A stretch of 64,000 nucleotides of DNA from Mesorhizobium sp. PAMC28654 (GTDB taxonomy: Bacteria; Pseudomonadota; Alphaproteobacteria; Rhizobiales; Rhizobiaceae), in assembly GCF_020616515.1 (NCBI RefSeq), contig NZ_CP085135.1, forward strand, positions 372,001 to 436,000, in the 5' to 3' direction. Positions 18,234-26,602 of the stretch are shown piece by piece; the first letter of the stretch is position 1; each line of letters begins with the position of its first letter. The position numbers were made by a program, and so were the translations under genes. The notes below the pieces were generated by a model. That model saw only the letters and a list, made by a program, of their open reading frames with translations, did no database searches and was not told the origin of the DNA.

Positions 18234-20855
18234 CTATCCTTTTTTCTTTGCTGCCGGCTTCTTAGCCGCCGTTTTCTTGGTTGCCGGTGCCTTGGCCGCG
18301 GCAGCCTTGCGGACCGGCTTCTTGCCGCCGCCGCCCTTGGCTTCCTTCTCGGCAATCAGCGCCAAGGCATCCTCGATCGTCACCGACTGCGGATCCTTGC
18401 CCTTGGGCAGCGTGGCGTTGACCTTGCCGAAGTTCACGTAAGGCCCGTATTTGCCGTCACGCACGACGATCTTGCCGCCACCATCGGGATGCTCGCCGAG
18501 CTCCTTCAGGGCCGCGGCGGTGCCGCCATTGCGGCCGCCCTTGCCCTTCAGCTGCTTCTCGGCAATCACCGAGACGGCGCGGTTCAATCCGATCGAGAAC
18601 ACATCCTCGATGCTCTCAAGGTTGGCGTAGGTTCCGTCATGCAGGACGAACGGGCCGTAGCGGCCGAGCCCGGCGGAAATCATCTTGCCGGATTCCGGAT
18701 GCTGGCCGACATCGCGCGGCAGCGCCAGCAAGGCGAGCGCCTTTTCGTGGTCGATGGACTCCGGCGTCCAGCCCTTGGGCAGGCTGGAACGCTTGGCTTC
18801 CTTGCCGTCGCCACGCTGGATGTAGGGGCCGAAGCGGCCGCTGCGCAGCGTGATTTCCTCGGCCGTGTACGGATCCTTGCCGAGCACCTTGGTACCGTCA
18901 TCGCCGCCGCCGTTGTCGCCATTCGGGTTGGCGGCGTCGCCGAGCTGGCGAGTGAAGCAGCATTCGGGATAGTTTGAACAGCCAACGAAGGCGCCGAACT
19001 TGCCGAGCTTCAGCGACAGGTTGCCGCTGCCGCATTTTGGACAGATGCGGGGGTTCGAACCGTCCTCGCGGGCGGGGAAAACCAGCGGCGCCAGCTCTTC
19101 GTTGAGAGCATCGAGAACGTCGGTGACGCGCAATTCCTTGATGTCGGCGACGGCGCCCGAAAAATCCTTCCAGAAGTCGCGCAGCACATCCTTCCAGGCG
19201 AGCTTGCCGTCCGAAATCTCGTCGAGCTTTTCCTCAAGCGATGCCGTGAAGTCGTACTCGACATAGCGCTCGAAGAAGCTTTCCAGGAAAGCCGACAGCA
19301 GGCGGCCCTTGGCCTGCGGCACCAGCCGGCGCTTGTCGATGGTGACATAGTCACGATCCTCAAGCGTCTTCAGGATCGCCGTATAGGTCGACGGGCGGCC
19401 AATGCCGAGCTCTTCCAGCTTCTTGATCAGCGAGGCTTCCGAATAACGCGGCGGCGGCTCTGTCGTGTGCTGGGTGGCGTTGATGGCCTGGCGTGCCAAC
19501 TGTTCGCCGGGGCGGATCTCGGGCAGGCGGCGGCTTTCCTCGTCTTCCGCGTCATCGTCCTTCTGGTCGGTGTAGGCGGCGATGAAGCCATCGAAGCGAA
19601 CGACCGAGCCGATAGCGCGCAGCTCGGCGCTGCGGGCGCCGTTGACGGCTTCGATCTCGACGGTGGTACGCTCGATCTCGGCCGGCTGCATCTGGCTGGC
19701 GATGGCGCGCTTCCAGATCAACTCATAGAGCCGCATCTGATCGGAATCGAGATACTGCCTGACCGATGCCGGAGTGCGCATGAAATCCGTCGGGCGGATC
19801 GCTTCGTGCGCTTCCTGGGCATTCTTGGCCTTGGCGGTGTATTGGCGCGGCTTTTCGGGCAGATATTTTGGTCCGAACTCCTTGGCAATGGCGTCACGAG
19901 CAGCAGAGATCGCCTCCGGTGCCATCTGAACGCCATCGGTTCGCATGTAGGTGATCAGGCCGGTGGTCTCCCCGCCGATTTCCATGCCTTCATACAGCCG
20001 CTGCGCCACCTGCATGGTGCGGCTGGCCGAAAAGCCGAGCCCCGATGAGGCGGCCTGCTGCAGCGTCGAGGTGGTGAAGGGCGGGCCGGGATTGCGCTTT
20101 GTCGGCTTGGCTTCGACCGAGGCGACCTTGAAGGTCGCGCCTTCGAGCATCGACTTGATGTCGTCGGCCTGCGTCTTGTTGGCTATATCGAGCTTTTGCA
20201 GCTTCTTGCTCTCGAACGCGGTCAGCCGAGCCTCGAAAGTCTCGTTGCGCGGAGTGCCGAGCAGTGCGGCGATCTGCCAGTATTCCTCGCGGATGAACCG
20301 CTCGATCTCGGATTCGCGGTCGCAGACCAAGCGCAAGGCCACGGACTGGACGCGGCCGGCGGAGCGGGCGCCCGGCAATTTGCGCCACAGAACGGGTGAG
20401 AGTGTGAAACCGACAAGATAGTCGAGCGCGCGGCGGGCGAGATAGGCATCGACCAGCGGCACATCGATCTGGCGCGGATTGGCCATCGCTTCCAGCACCG
20501 ACGACTTGGTGATGGCGTTGAAGACGACACGGCTGACCGTCTTGTCCTTCAACGCGCGCTTCTGCTTGAGCACTTCCAGAACGTGCCAGGAGATTGCTTC
20601 GCCCTCACGATCCGGATCGGTTGCGAGGATCAGGCCATCGGCATCCTTCACCGCCTGGGCGATTTCGGCGAGGCGTTTGCCCGAGGCCGTGTCGACAGCC
20701 CAGGACATGGCAAAATCCTCGTCCGGGCGCACCGAGCCGTCCTTGGCCGGCAAATCACGGACGTGACCAAACGAGGCCAGAACCTTGTAGTTCTTTCCCA
20801 GGTACTTGTTGATTGTCTTCGCCTTGGCCGGCGATTCGACGACGACTACGTCCAT
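18234..20855 (-). CDS. topA: DNA topoisomerase I
   Basis: Encodes 873 aa. The Toprim domain begins VVVESPAKAKTINKYLG and contains DPDREGE. The catalytic Tyr is in GLITYMRTDG. A C-terminal four-Cys zinc ribbon (CPKCGSG...GCSNYPEC) and several topoisomerase-repeat modules follow. The protein ends in a Lys/Ala/Pro-rich basic tail. It relaxes negative supercoils. It heads a minus-strand run with rnr and DUF983. Confidence 0.96.
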   Translation of the reverse strand: MDVVVVESPAKAKTINKYLGKNYKVLASFGHVRDLPAKDGSVRPDEDFAMSWAVDTASGKRLAEIAQAVKDADGLILATDPDREGEAISWHVLEVLKQKRALKDKTVSRVVFNAITKSSVLEAMANPRQIDVPLVDAYLARRALDYLVGFTLSPVLWRKLPGARSAGRVQSVALRLVCDRESEIERFIREEYWQIAALLGTPRNETFEARLTAFESKKLQKLDIANKTQADDIKSMLEGATFKVASVEAKPTKRNPGPPFTTSTLQQAASSGLGFSASRTMQVAQRLYEGMEIGGETTGLITYMRTDGVQMAPEAISAARDAIAKEFGPKYLPEKPRQYTAKAKNAQEAHEAIRPTDFMRTPASVRQYLDSDQMRLYELIWKRAIASQMQPAEIERTTVEIEAVNGARSAELRAIGSVVRFDGFIAAYTDQKDDDAEDEESRRLPEIRPGEQLARQAINATQHTTEPPPRYSEASLIKKLEELGIGRPSTYTAILKTLEDRDYVTIDKRRLVPQAKGRLLSAFLESFFERYVEYDFTASLEEKLDEISDGKLAWKDVLRDFWKDFSGAVADIKELRVTDVLDALNEELAPLVFPAREDGSNPRICPKCGSGNLSLKLGKFGAFVGCSNYPECCFTRQLGDAANPNGDNGGGDDGTKVLGKDPYTAEEITLRSGRFGPYIQRGDGKEAKRSSLPKGWTPESIDHEKALALLALPRDVGQHPESGKMISAGLGRYGPFVLHDGTYANLESIEDVFSIGLNRAVSVIAEKQLKGKGGRNGGTAAALKELGEHPDGGGKIVVRDGKYGPYVNFGKVNATLPKGKDPQSVTIEDALALIAEKEAKGGGGKKPVRKAAAAKAPATKKTAAKKPAAKKKG

Positions 20856-21297
20856 GAGGTCTCATATCAGCTGTGATGCGGCAGAAGAATTCCGCTGCGC
20901 GCGACGAAATCTCGTTCAATTTGTCGCTCACATGGCCGCGCTTTTGCATCCGGTCAAGGGCGAACGCCCAAAATGCATGTCTTGTGCGATGTATGCAATC
21001 GGCCGATGCGGAGCGAAATTTGAGGGCAAGAGCTGGGTTGTTGCTGCCACAGGGCAAGCCGACAACGAAGCCGGAAGGAGGAACAAATCACGTTGAATAT
21101 AAGGGGAACATTGATCCGGCGCCACCCTTTGTGAAAATGCGCGGTGACTAGCTGTCCGTTGAGGCCGGACCGGTTGCGCCCCGGCCGAGGGTTTGCGACG
21201 CCCCCGCCGGGGCGGATCGGATGGGAAACCGGCCGCCGGGGTTGGAGAATTGTCCGGCGACCGGAACCGTCGGGAATGAAAGCGGTTCAGTTTGGGC
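20856..21297. other. Intergenic stretch, no gene recognised
   Basis: About 440 bases upstream of topA. It should contain the topA promoter. The dprA gene that often precedes topA is absent. GC-rich inverted stretches near 21170-21240 could fold, but no specific element is recognised. Confidence 0.5.
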
Positions 21298-21675
21298 TCA
21301 ATCGGCCTTCAGAACGTGCCATACGCCGCCAACACCTTCGCCGCTCATGTCGCCGGCCTTCTTGTCCTTCATGAAAGTGTAGGCAGGCTTGCCGTCATAG
21401 GCCCACATCTTGGTGCCGTCGGTGCGGTCGACGACAGTCCATTCGCCGTCGGCCTTCGCGCCGGCCTCGGCCTTCAGCGGTGGCCAGTTGGTGGCGCATT
21501 TGTCGTAGCAGTTGGTCTTGCCCTTCTCGTCCTTGTCGAAGGTGTAAAGCGTCATGCCGTTGGCATCGGTGTAGATCTTGGTGCCTGCGACATCAGCTTC
21601 CTTCCACGCCTCGGCGGCAAAGGATGCGGCGGTGCCGAGCAAAAGCACGGCCAGTCCAACGATCATCGTCTTCAT
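21298..21675 (-). CDS. Secreted COG4315-type repeat protein
   Basis: Encodes 125 aa. ATG at 21675 has a GGGAGA site 4-5 bases upstream and gives a signal peptide (MKTMIVGLAVLLLGTAASFA). Two repeats of the COG4315 type follow: G-x-TLYTFDKDEKGKTNCYDKCATNWPPL in pieces, and MWAYDGKPAYTFMKDKKAGD. The two Cys in CYDKC are conserved in this family. Function is unknown; the product is likely periplasmic. It is divergent from ccdA, sharing a 180-base promoter region. Confidence 0.82.
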   Translation of the reverse strand: MKTMIVGLAVLLLGTAASFAAEAWKEADVAGTKIYTDANGMTLYTFDKDEKGKTNCYDKCATNWPPLKAEAGAKADGEWTVVDRTDGTKMWAYDGKPAYTFMKDKKAGDMSGEGVGGVWHVLKAD

Positions 21676-21854
21676 GAAAATCTCCCTGGGATGCAAAGAG
21701 GCGCGGCAAATCGCGGCCTCGTTCATGCAAACGCTCTCGGGATACTGTTTCTTCCGGACAATCCGCTTGACCGGAGCGACGACTTGCCACGCAACGGTGA
21801 TTGGCGGACAAGACTTGGCGTCGCTATATCGGCGCCACTGAGTGGAGCTTGGAA

Positions 21855-22601
21855 ATGGCATTGGACATCGGCTATGTCAGCGCGATCGGGGCGGGAGCCA
21901 TCTCGTTCCTGTCGCCTTGCGTGCTGCCGCTGGTGCCGCCCTATCTCTGCTACATGGCCGGCGTTTCGGTAGACGATTTCCGCGGCAATGCGGGCACCGC
22001 CGCGAAGGCTGTCGCGCGCGGCGCGCTGCTCTATTCCTCGCTCGCTTTCGTGCTTGGTTTTTCCACCGTTTTCGTGGCGCTCGGAGCCGGAGCCTCGACC
22101 ATCGGCCGGCTGCTGCGCGTCTGGCAGGAGCCGCTGGCGATGGGAGCCGGCGTGCTCATCATCCTGATGGGGCTGAATTTCCTCGGCATACTGCGCATTC
22201 CGCTGCTGTCGCGCGAGGCGCGCTTCCAGTCGCAGGGCAAGCCGGCAAGCGCTGTCGCCGCCTATGTCATGGGCTTGGCTTTCGCCTTCGGCTGGACGCC
22301 TTGCATCGGCCCGGTGCTTGGGCCGATCCTGACGCTGGCCGGCGGACGCGAGACGGTTGGCGAGGGCGCATTGCTGCTTGCCGCCTATTCGCTCGGCCTC
22401 GGCATTCCGTTCCTGATCGCGGCGCTGTTTTCCGGCGCCTTCATGCGTTTCCTTGGAAAATTCCGCGTCCATCTCGGTCGCGTAGAAAAGGCCATCGGGG
22501 CATTGCTGGTCGTCGCCGGCGTCTTCTTCCTCACCGGCGGCGTGCAGACCGTGTCCTATTGGCTGCTGGAAAATTTCCCGGTGCTTGGCCGACTGGGGTA
22601 G
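21855..22601 (+). CDS. ccdA: Cytochrome c biogenesis protein CcdA
   Basis: Encodes 248 aa. ATG at 21855 follows a GTGGAG site. Six membrane helices carry the two conserved redox cysteines, in FLSPCVLPLVPPY and GWTPCIGPVLGP, diagnostic of the CcdA/DsbD transmembrane domain. It moves electrons from cytoplasmic thioredoxin to periplasmic thiol partners used in haem attachment to c-type cytochromes. The divergent cysteine-containing secreted protein could be a client, but that is speculation. Confidence 0.92.
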   Translation: MALDIGYVSAIGAGAISFLSPCVLPLVPPYLCYMAGVSVDDFRGNAGTAAKAVARGALLYSSLAFVLGFSTVFVALGAGASTIGRLLRVWQEPLAMGAGVLIILMGLNFLGILRIPLLSREARFQSQGKPASAVAAYVMGLAFAFGWTPCIGPVLGPILTLAGGRETVGEGALLLAAYSLGLGIPFLIAALFSGAFMRFLGKFRVHLGRVEKAIGALLVVAGVFFLTGGVQTVSYWLLENFPVLGRLG

Positions 22602-22661
22602 GCAGCGCGCCAAGGCAAGTTCGCTGGCGGCGTTGTCAACCCGGCCGGTTGCAAGCCGTTC

Positions 22662-22994
22662 TCATTGAAGCGGATTGCCGGAAAGGTTGTTCTGCAACTT
22701 GTCAAGCCAAGCTTTGAGTCGTGCGGCATCGTCGTTGTTGGCCCCGCCATTGCCCTGATCGTTGCCAACATTGCTGTTGCCGTTCCCATCGGTGGCGTTG
22801 TCGTTGCCGTTGTTGTTGCCGGTGTTGAAATTGCCGTTGTCGTTTCCCGAATTGCCGTTGCCATTGCCGTTGCCGACATTGCCATTGCCGTTTCCATTTC
22901 CGCTACCAGCCATCACGGAGGTCACGGAAAACGCTACCGCCAAAGCGACAGCGAACATGAGCAGGACGGTGATCGTTGATGTGTTGTTGGCCAT
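22662..22994 (-). CDS. Small secreted Gly-Asn repeat protein
   Basis: Encodes 110 aa. An N-terminal hydrophobic signal or anchor (TITVLLMFAVALAVAFSVTS) is followed by about 55 residues built almost only of Gly and Asn (GNGNGNGNVGNGNGN type) with a few Asp. It ends with a short helical segment (ARLKAWLDKLQNNLSG). The repeat is probably unstructured or amyloid-like. It lies near a second Gly-Asn protein on the same strand. No known function; it could be a surface or envelope protein. Confidence 0.7.
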   Translation of the reverse strand: MANNTSTITVLLMFAVALAVAFSVTSVMAGSGNGNGNGNVGNGNGNGNSGNDNGNFNTGNNNGNDNATDGNGNSNVGNDQGNGGANNDDAARLKAWLDKLQNNLSGNPLQ

Positions 22995-23167
22995 CGTTCA
23001 CCTCACGGAGAGTTGCCGTTTGCCTCTGAAGCCCCCGTTGCCGGCCCGGTATGCTGGTCCGGCTGCTGTGATAGCCCAATTTCCGTTGGCCGGCGCTGTG
23101 CCGTTGCCAGCATTACCGTTGCCGGCCAACGTTACTTTTACTCGTACTCGTACTATTACTATTACTC

Positions 23168-23617
23168 TTACTTAGGGCAAATGCTTTCGAAAGAGTGGAA
23201 ACCACCGCAGACCGTCGAGACCGACGTCTGGGAGGAGCCGGATCGGCTATTGCTTCCGCCGCCAGTACCACCCGTGCCGCCAGTACCACCCGTGCCGCCG
23301 GTGCCACCCGTGCCACCCGTGCCGCCAGTACCACCCGTGCCACCAGTACCTCCGGTGCCGCCGTTGCCGTTGCCGTTGCCGTTGCCATTGCCGACACCGG
23401 TATTGCCGTTGCCGTTACCGTTGCCGTTGCCGATGCCGGAATTACCGTTACCGTTGCCGTTACCGTTGCCGATACCGGAATTGCCATTTCCGTTTCCGTT
23501 GCCGTTTCCGACGCCTGAGTTGCCATTGCCGTTTCCATTACCGCTTCCGACAGACATAGCGTCGGAGTAGCCAGTAAAGGCAACCAGAATTGCTGCAACG
23601 AGAAGGATCTTTTTCAT
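23168..23617 (-). CDS. Secreted Gly-Asn / Gly-Gly-Thr repeat protein
   Basis: Encodes 149 aa. It has a clear signal peptide (MKKILLVAAILVAFTGYSDA). Next are four 12-13-residue units of the form GNGNGNGNSG[VI]GN, then nine or more GGT tripeptides. The C-terminus (GSSQTSVSTVCGGFHSFESICPK) has two Cys that may form a disulfide. Ordered repeat blocks plus a signal peptide suggest a secreted structural or adhesive protein. Repeat number may vary between strains by slippage. Confidence 0.72.
   Translation of the reverse strand: MKKILLVAAILVAFTGYSDAMSVGSGNGNGNGNSGVGNGNGNGNGNSGIGNGNGNGNGNSGIGNGNGNGNGNTGVGNGNGNGNGNGGTGGTGGTGGTGGTGGTGGTGGTGGTGGTGGTGGGSNSRSGSSQTSVSTVCGGFHSFESICPK
23230..23545. repeat. 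Tandem repeats within the Gly-Asn/Gly-Gly-Thr gene
   Basis: On the plus strand the 5' part is a 9/18-bp tandem array of GCCGCCAGTACCACCCGTG-type units (coding GGT on the minus strand). The 3' part is a 36-39-bp array rich in CCGTTGCCGTT units (coding GN). Both are protein-coding low-complexity repeats, not a CRISPR array: there are no unique spacers. Confidence 0.75.
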
Positions 23618-24138
23618 AGCCGCATCCTCTTCCTGAGATGTGCGTATTGATTACTTCTTGCCAACAACCAATCCGTGATGGCAAAGTTAACGATCTCATC
23701 ATCGGTCGATACGGAATTTAAACAATTGTGATTCACCCACGTATTGAGTCAGGTTTTAAGCGGGCATCCCTGTTCGGTTTATCCGCCCCGAGTCGGGAAA
23801 AGCCCGACAGGCAAGCCGGGAAAAAAGGCGTATTTATTCGCTCTGATTGTGGCGATGCGGCCATACTCGCGCCCCCTGCTCTGCCAGCGCGGTGCGCGAA
23901 GGTTTGCTGACGTCGCCTGCCACCGCTCCCATTTTCTGCCTGGGCAGTGACTCTGATGGGCAAGCAGGAAATCAAGTTCCTGATTTGATTGTCGTGAGTG
24001 CGACGGATCGGGCTCTGGACCCGCTGATCAAGAGGCAGTTGCTCCACCGGCTCACCGGAATTTAACCGCATTGGTGAAGCACTTCGCCACTGCTAGCATG
24101 CGTTGATTCCAAACTCCTTTTCTTACGGTTGCCATTCC
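23618..24138. other. Intergenic stretch upstream of glmU, with a tRNA-like trace
   Basis: About 520 bases without a convincing gene. It must contain the promoters of glmU and of the divergent repeat-protein gene. On the minus strand, roughly 24055-23990 resembles the D-arm and anticodon arm of tRNA-Lys(CTT) (GGTGGAGCAACTGCCTCTTG, then ATCAGCGGGTCCAGAG). It has stem mismatches and no pairable T arm, so it is not a functional tRNA as written. Confidence 0.4.
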
Positions 24139-25515
24139 ATGAGTCAGAGATCCTGCCTGTCCGTCATCCTCGCCGCCGGCGAGGGCACGCGCATGAAGAG
24201 TGCGCTGCCGAAGGTGCTGCACCAGATCGCCGGGCTACCGATGGTCGCCCATGTGGCGAAGGCGGCTGAAGCCGCCGGCGCCAGCAGCCAGGCGCTGGTG
24301 ATCGGCCACGGGGCCGACGAGATGCGCAAGGCAGCGCAGAAATTCGCTCCGAAGGCGGAGACGTTCGTGCAGGAGAAGCGGCTGGGCACGGCACATGCGG
24401 TGCTTGCCGCGCGCGAAGCGATATCAAGGGGTTATGACGATATCCTGGTCATGTTCGGCGACACGCCGCTGATCGACCCGGAGGCGCTCATCCTGGCGCG
24501 GCAGAAGCTGGCCAAAGGTGCGGCTGTCGTGGTCATCGGTTTCCGTCCGCCCAGTCCTGCCGGCTATGGCCGGCTGATCGAGAAAGGCGGCAAGCTCGTC
24601 GCCATCCGCGAGGAAAAGGACTGCAGCGAGGAAGAGAAGAAGATCACTTTCTGCAACGCCGGCATGATGGCGGTGGCCGGCAACCAGGCGCTGAAGCTGC
24701 TCGATGCGGTCGGCAACAAGAATGCCAAGGGCGAATATTACCTCACCGACATCGTGGAGATTGCCGGGGCGCAGGGGCTTGATGTCGTGGCCACCGAAGC
24801 AAGTTTCGAGAGCGCGCTTGGCATCAACAACCGCGCCGAACTGGCACAGGCTGAAGGTATCTGGCAGACCCGCCGCCGGCGTGAGGCGATGCTGTCCGGC
24901 GTGACGCTGATTGCGCCGGAAACCGTGTTCTTTTCCCACGACACCGAGATCGGCGCCGACACGATTGTCGAGCCAAACGTCTGGTTCGGGCCGGCGGTGA
25001 AAATTGCTGGTGGAGCCAAGATCCATGCCTTCAGCCACATCGAAGGCGCCACGATCGCATCGAACTGCGATGTCGGACCGTTCGCCCGACTGAGGCCGGG
25101 CGCCGACCTCAGGAACAAGGCCAAGGTCGGCAATTTCTGCGAGGTCAAGCAGGCTGTTATCGAGGAAGGCGCCAAGGTCAATCACCTCACCTATATCGGC
25201 GACGCTCGGGTCGGCGCGGGCGCCAATATCGGCGCCGGCACCATCACCTGCAACTATGACGGCTACTCGAAATTCTTCACCGACATCGGCGAGGGCGCTT
25301 TCATAGGCTCGAATTCCTCATTGGTGGCACCGGTGTCGATCGGCAAGGGCGGCTATATCGCCTCCGGCAGCGTGATCACCGAAAGCGTGCCTGATGATGC
25401 GCTGGCCTTCGGTCGCGCCCGCCAGAAGACGATCCCGGGCAAGGGCAAGGAATTGCGCGAGCGCTTCGCTTCGGCCGCGGCCGCGAAGAAGAAGGCGTCA
25501 GGCGCTGACCATTAG
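24139..25515 (+). CDS. glmU: Bifunctional GlcNAc-1-phosphate uridylyltransferase / GlcN-1-P acetyltransferase
   Basis: Encodes 458 aa from the ATG at 24139, the normal GlmU length. The N-terminal nucleotidyltransferase begins [14 protein letters not shown] and contains [12 protein letters not shown]. The C-terminal half is a left-handed beta-helix of hexapeptide repeats with the acetyltransferase signatures [22 protein letters not shown] (in pieces) and NYDGYSK. It makes UDP-GlcNAc for peptidoglycan and LPS. The pathway partner glmS lies 1 kb downstream. Its stop overlaps the convergent next gene by 4 bases. Confidence 0.96.
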   Translation: MSQRSCLSVILAAGEGTRMKSALPKVLHQIAGLPMVAHVAKAAEAAGASSQALVIGHGADEMRKAAQKFAPKAETFVQEKRLGTAHAVLAAREAISRGYDDILVMFGDTPLIDPEALILARQKLAKGAAVVVIGFRPPSPAGYGRLIEKGGKLVAIREEKDCSEEEKKITFCNAGMMAVAGNQALKLLDAVGNKNAKGEYYLTDIVEIAGAQGLDVVATEASFESALGINNRAELAQAEGIWQTRRRREAMLSGVTLIAPETVFFSHDTEIGADTIVEPNVWFGPAVKIAGGAKIHAFSHIEGATIASNCDVGPFARLRPGADLRNKAKVGNFCEVKQAVIEEGAKVNHLTYIGDARVGAGANIGAGTITCNYDGYSKFFTDIGEGAFIGSNSSLVAPVSIGKGGYIASGSVITESVPDDALAFGRARQKTIPGKGKELRERFASAAAAKKKASGADH

Positions 25516-25886
25516 CGGCAACTGGCGGCATCCTTGCCGAAAGCGGCGGTCACCTCGATCCTGCCGACGATTGCCCGGTTGAAATCGGCAAGGTTCTCAG
25601 CAGGAATCCAATATTCCAGATGCGCCTTGCTGCCGGCGTGCTCGACCCGGTACCGGTCGAGAAAGCTTTTCAGGACATCGAACCGCGTGACATAGCCCGC
25701 GCCACTGGCGGGTACATTCCAGTCGCGCGCTATCTGCACGGCATAGGCTTCGGACAGGACCGGGTAGAAGATGGGCTGGTCCGGCAAGCGTGGCGGAAAC
25801 GCCCGCATCCCCGAGCCTTCGATGAGCTCAAGTTCCTGGGGGCCGACCGGGCGCCACAGTGTCACGACGTCTCTGATTTCACTCAT
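25512..25886 (-). CDS. ADP-ribosylation/crystallin J1-like protein
   Basis: Encodes 124 aa. The sequence ([70 protein letters not shown]) matches a compact family usually labelled ADP-ribosylation/crystallin J1. That label is inherited and no enzymatic activity is proven for the short form. It is convergent with glmU, overlapping by 4 bases. Confidence 0.75.
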   Translation of the reverse strand: MSEIRDVVTLWRPVGPQELELIEGSGMRAFPPRLPDQPIFYPVLSEAYAVQIARDWNVPASGAGYVTRFDVLKSFLDRYRVEHAGSKAHLEYWIPAENLADFNRAIVGRIEVTAAFGKDAASCR

Positions 25887-25934
25887 CGCCTTGCTGCCTG
25901 ACTGGACCGCGGCAAAGTGATCGCGGGCATCCCA

Positions 25935-26330
25935 TTACGCCAGCCACAGATAGATAATTCGCCCGAGTGCGCCCAGCAACAGTGCAAGGGCCGCCACGGT
26001 CTGAATGAAAAATCCAGGATATCGTTTCAAAGGGGCAGAGAGATATCCGACGAAGTACGCCACACGGCCGACAAGCCACAGAACGCCGAGGCCTGCCGCC
26101 CATGTGGCGCTCCAGTAGATGGCGAACAGCCACAAGGCGGGGAGAAAGATCGGCAGCCATTCGAGCGTATTGGAATGTGCTCGAATTGCCCGCTCGAGCA
26201 GCGGGTCGCCGGTCATGGTGGGGGCATGTATTCCAGTCTTGGAATGGGTTTTAGCGACCGTGAGCGCCATGCCGAATACGGCGAGGCCACAAAGAAGGGT
26301 CACTATTGCCACCGGGTAGTAGCGTTCCAT
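25935..26330 (-). CDS. MAPEG family membrane protein
   Basis: Encodes 131 aa. ATG at 26330 is used; the open frame upstream is not protein-like. Four hydrophobic helices and the pattern RAHSNTLEWLPIFLPALWL plus VGRVAYFVGYL are typical of MAPEG proteins (membrane glutathione and eicosanoid metabolism relatives). The bacterial role is uncertain. It reads away from glmS across a 270-base gap. Confidence 0.85.
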   Translation of the reverse strand: MERYYPVAIVTLLCGLAVFGMALTVAKTHSKTGIHAPTMTGDPLLERAIRAHSNTLEWLPIFLPALWLFAIYWSATWAAGLGVLWLVGRVAYFVGYLSAPLKRYPGFFIQTVAALALLLGALGRIIYLWLA

Positions 26331-26602
26331 TGTGGCGTTCCTTTTCCAACGGGCCGTGTTTCGTCGCGCCACTCTACCGGAAACAGCATTCTGGCAATAC
26401 CGTGTGGCGGCAACGGCCAACGCCCGGAAAATCGCAAAAATCCTGATGATAATGGTAACGGGATTGCAAGAGCGGTCTGTCATGATGCATGCGTGCAGGA
26501 GCGTTCCGGCTGATACGGGACGAAATGCAATGTGACTTTCGCGGCAGGCCGGCCATCCCTAAATAGCGCTGGGTTTTCTGCGGGGAATCGGGGGTTGTCT
26601 GC

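Noticed and set aside
16440..18977. 845-codon plus-strand open frame opposite rnr and topA
   Set aside because: It mirrors two well-supported genes in high-GC DNA, is Arg/His/Gln-rich without domains, and has no ribosome site. It is an antisense shadow.
23230..23545. Possible CRISPR array
   Set aside because: The regularly repeated units are contiguous coding repeats (GN and GGT) with no unique spacers and no cas genes nearby.
26331..26602. glmS ribozyme/riboswitch upstream of glmS
   Set aside because: No recognisable core was seen in the leader, and this riboswitch is mainly found in Firmicutes.
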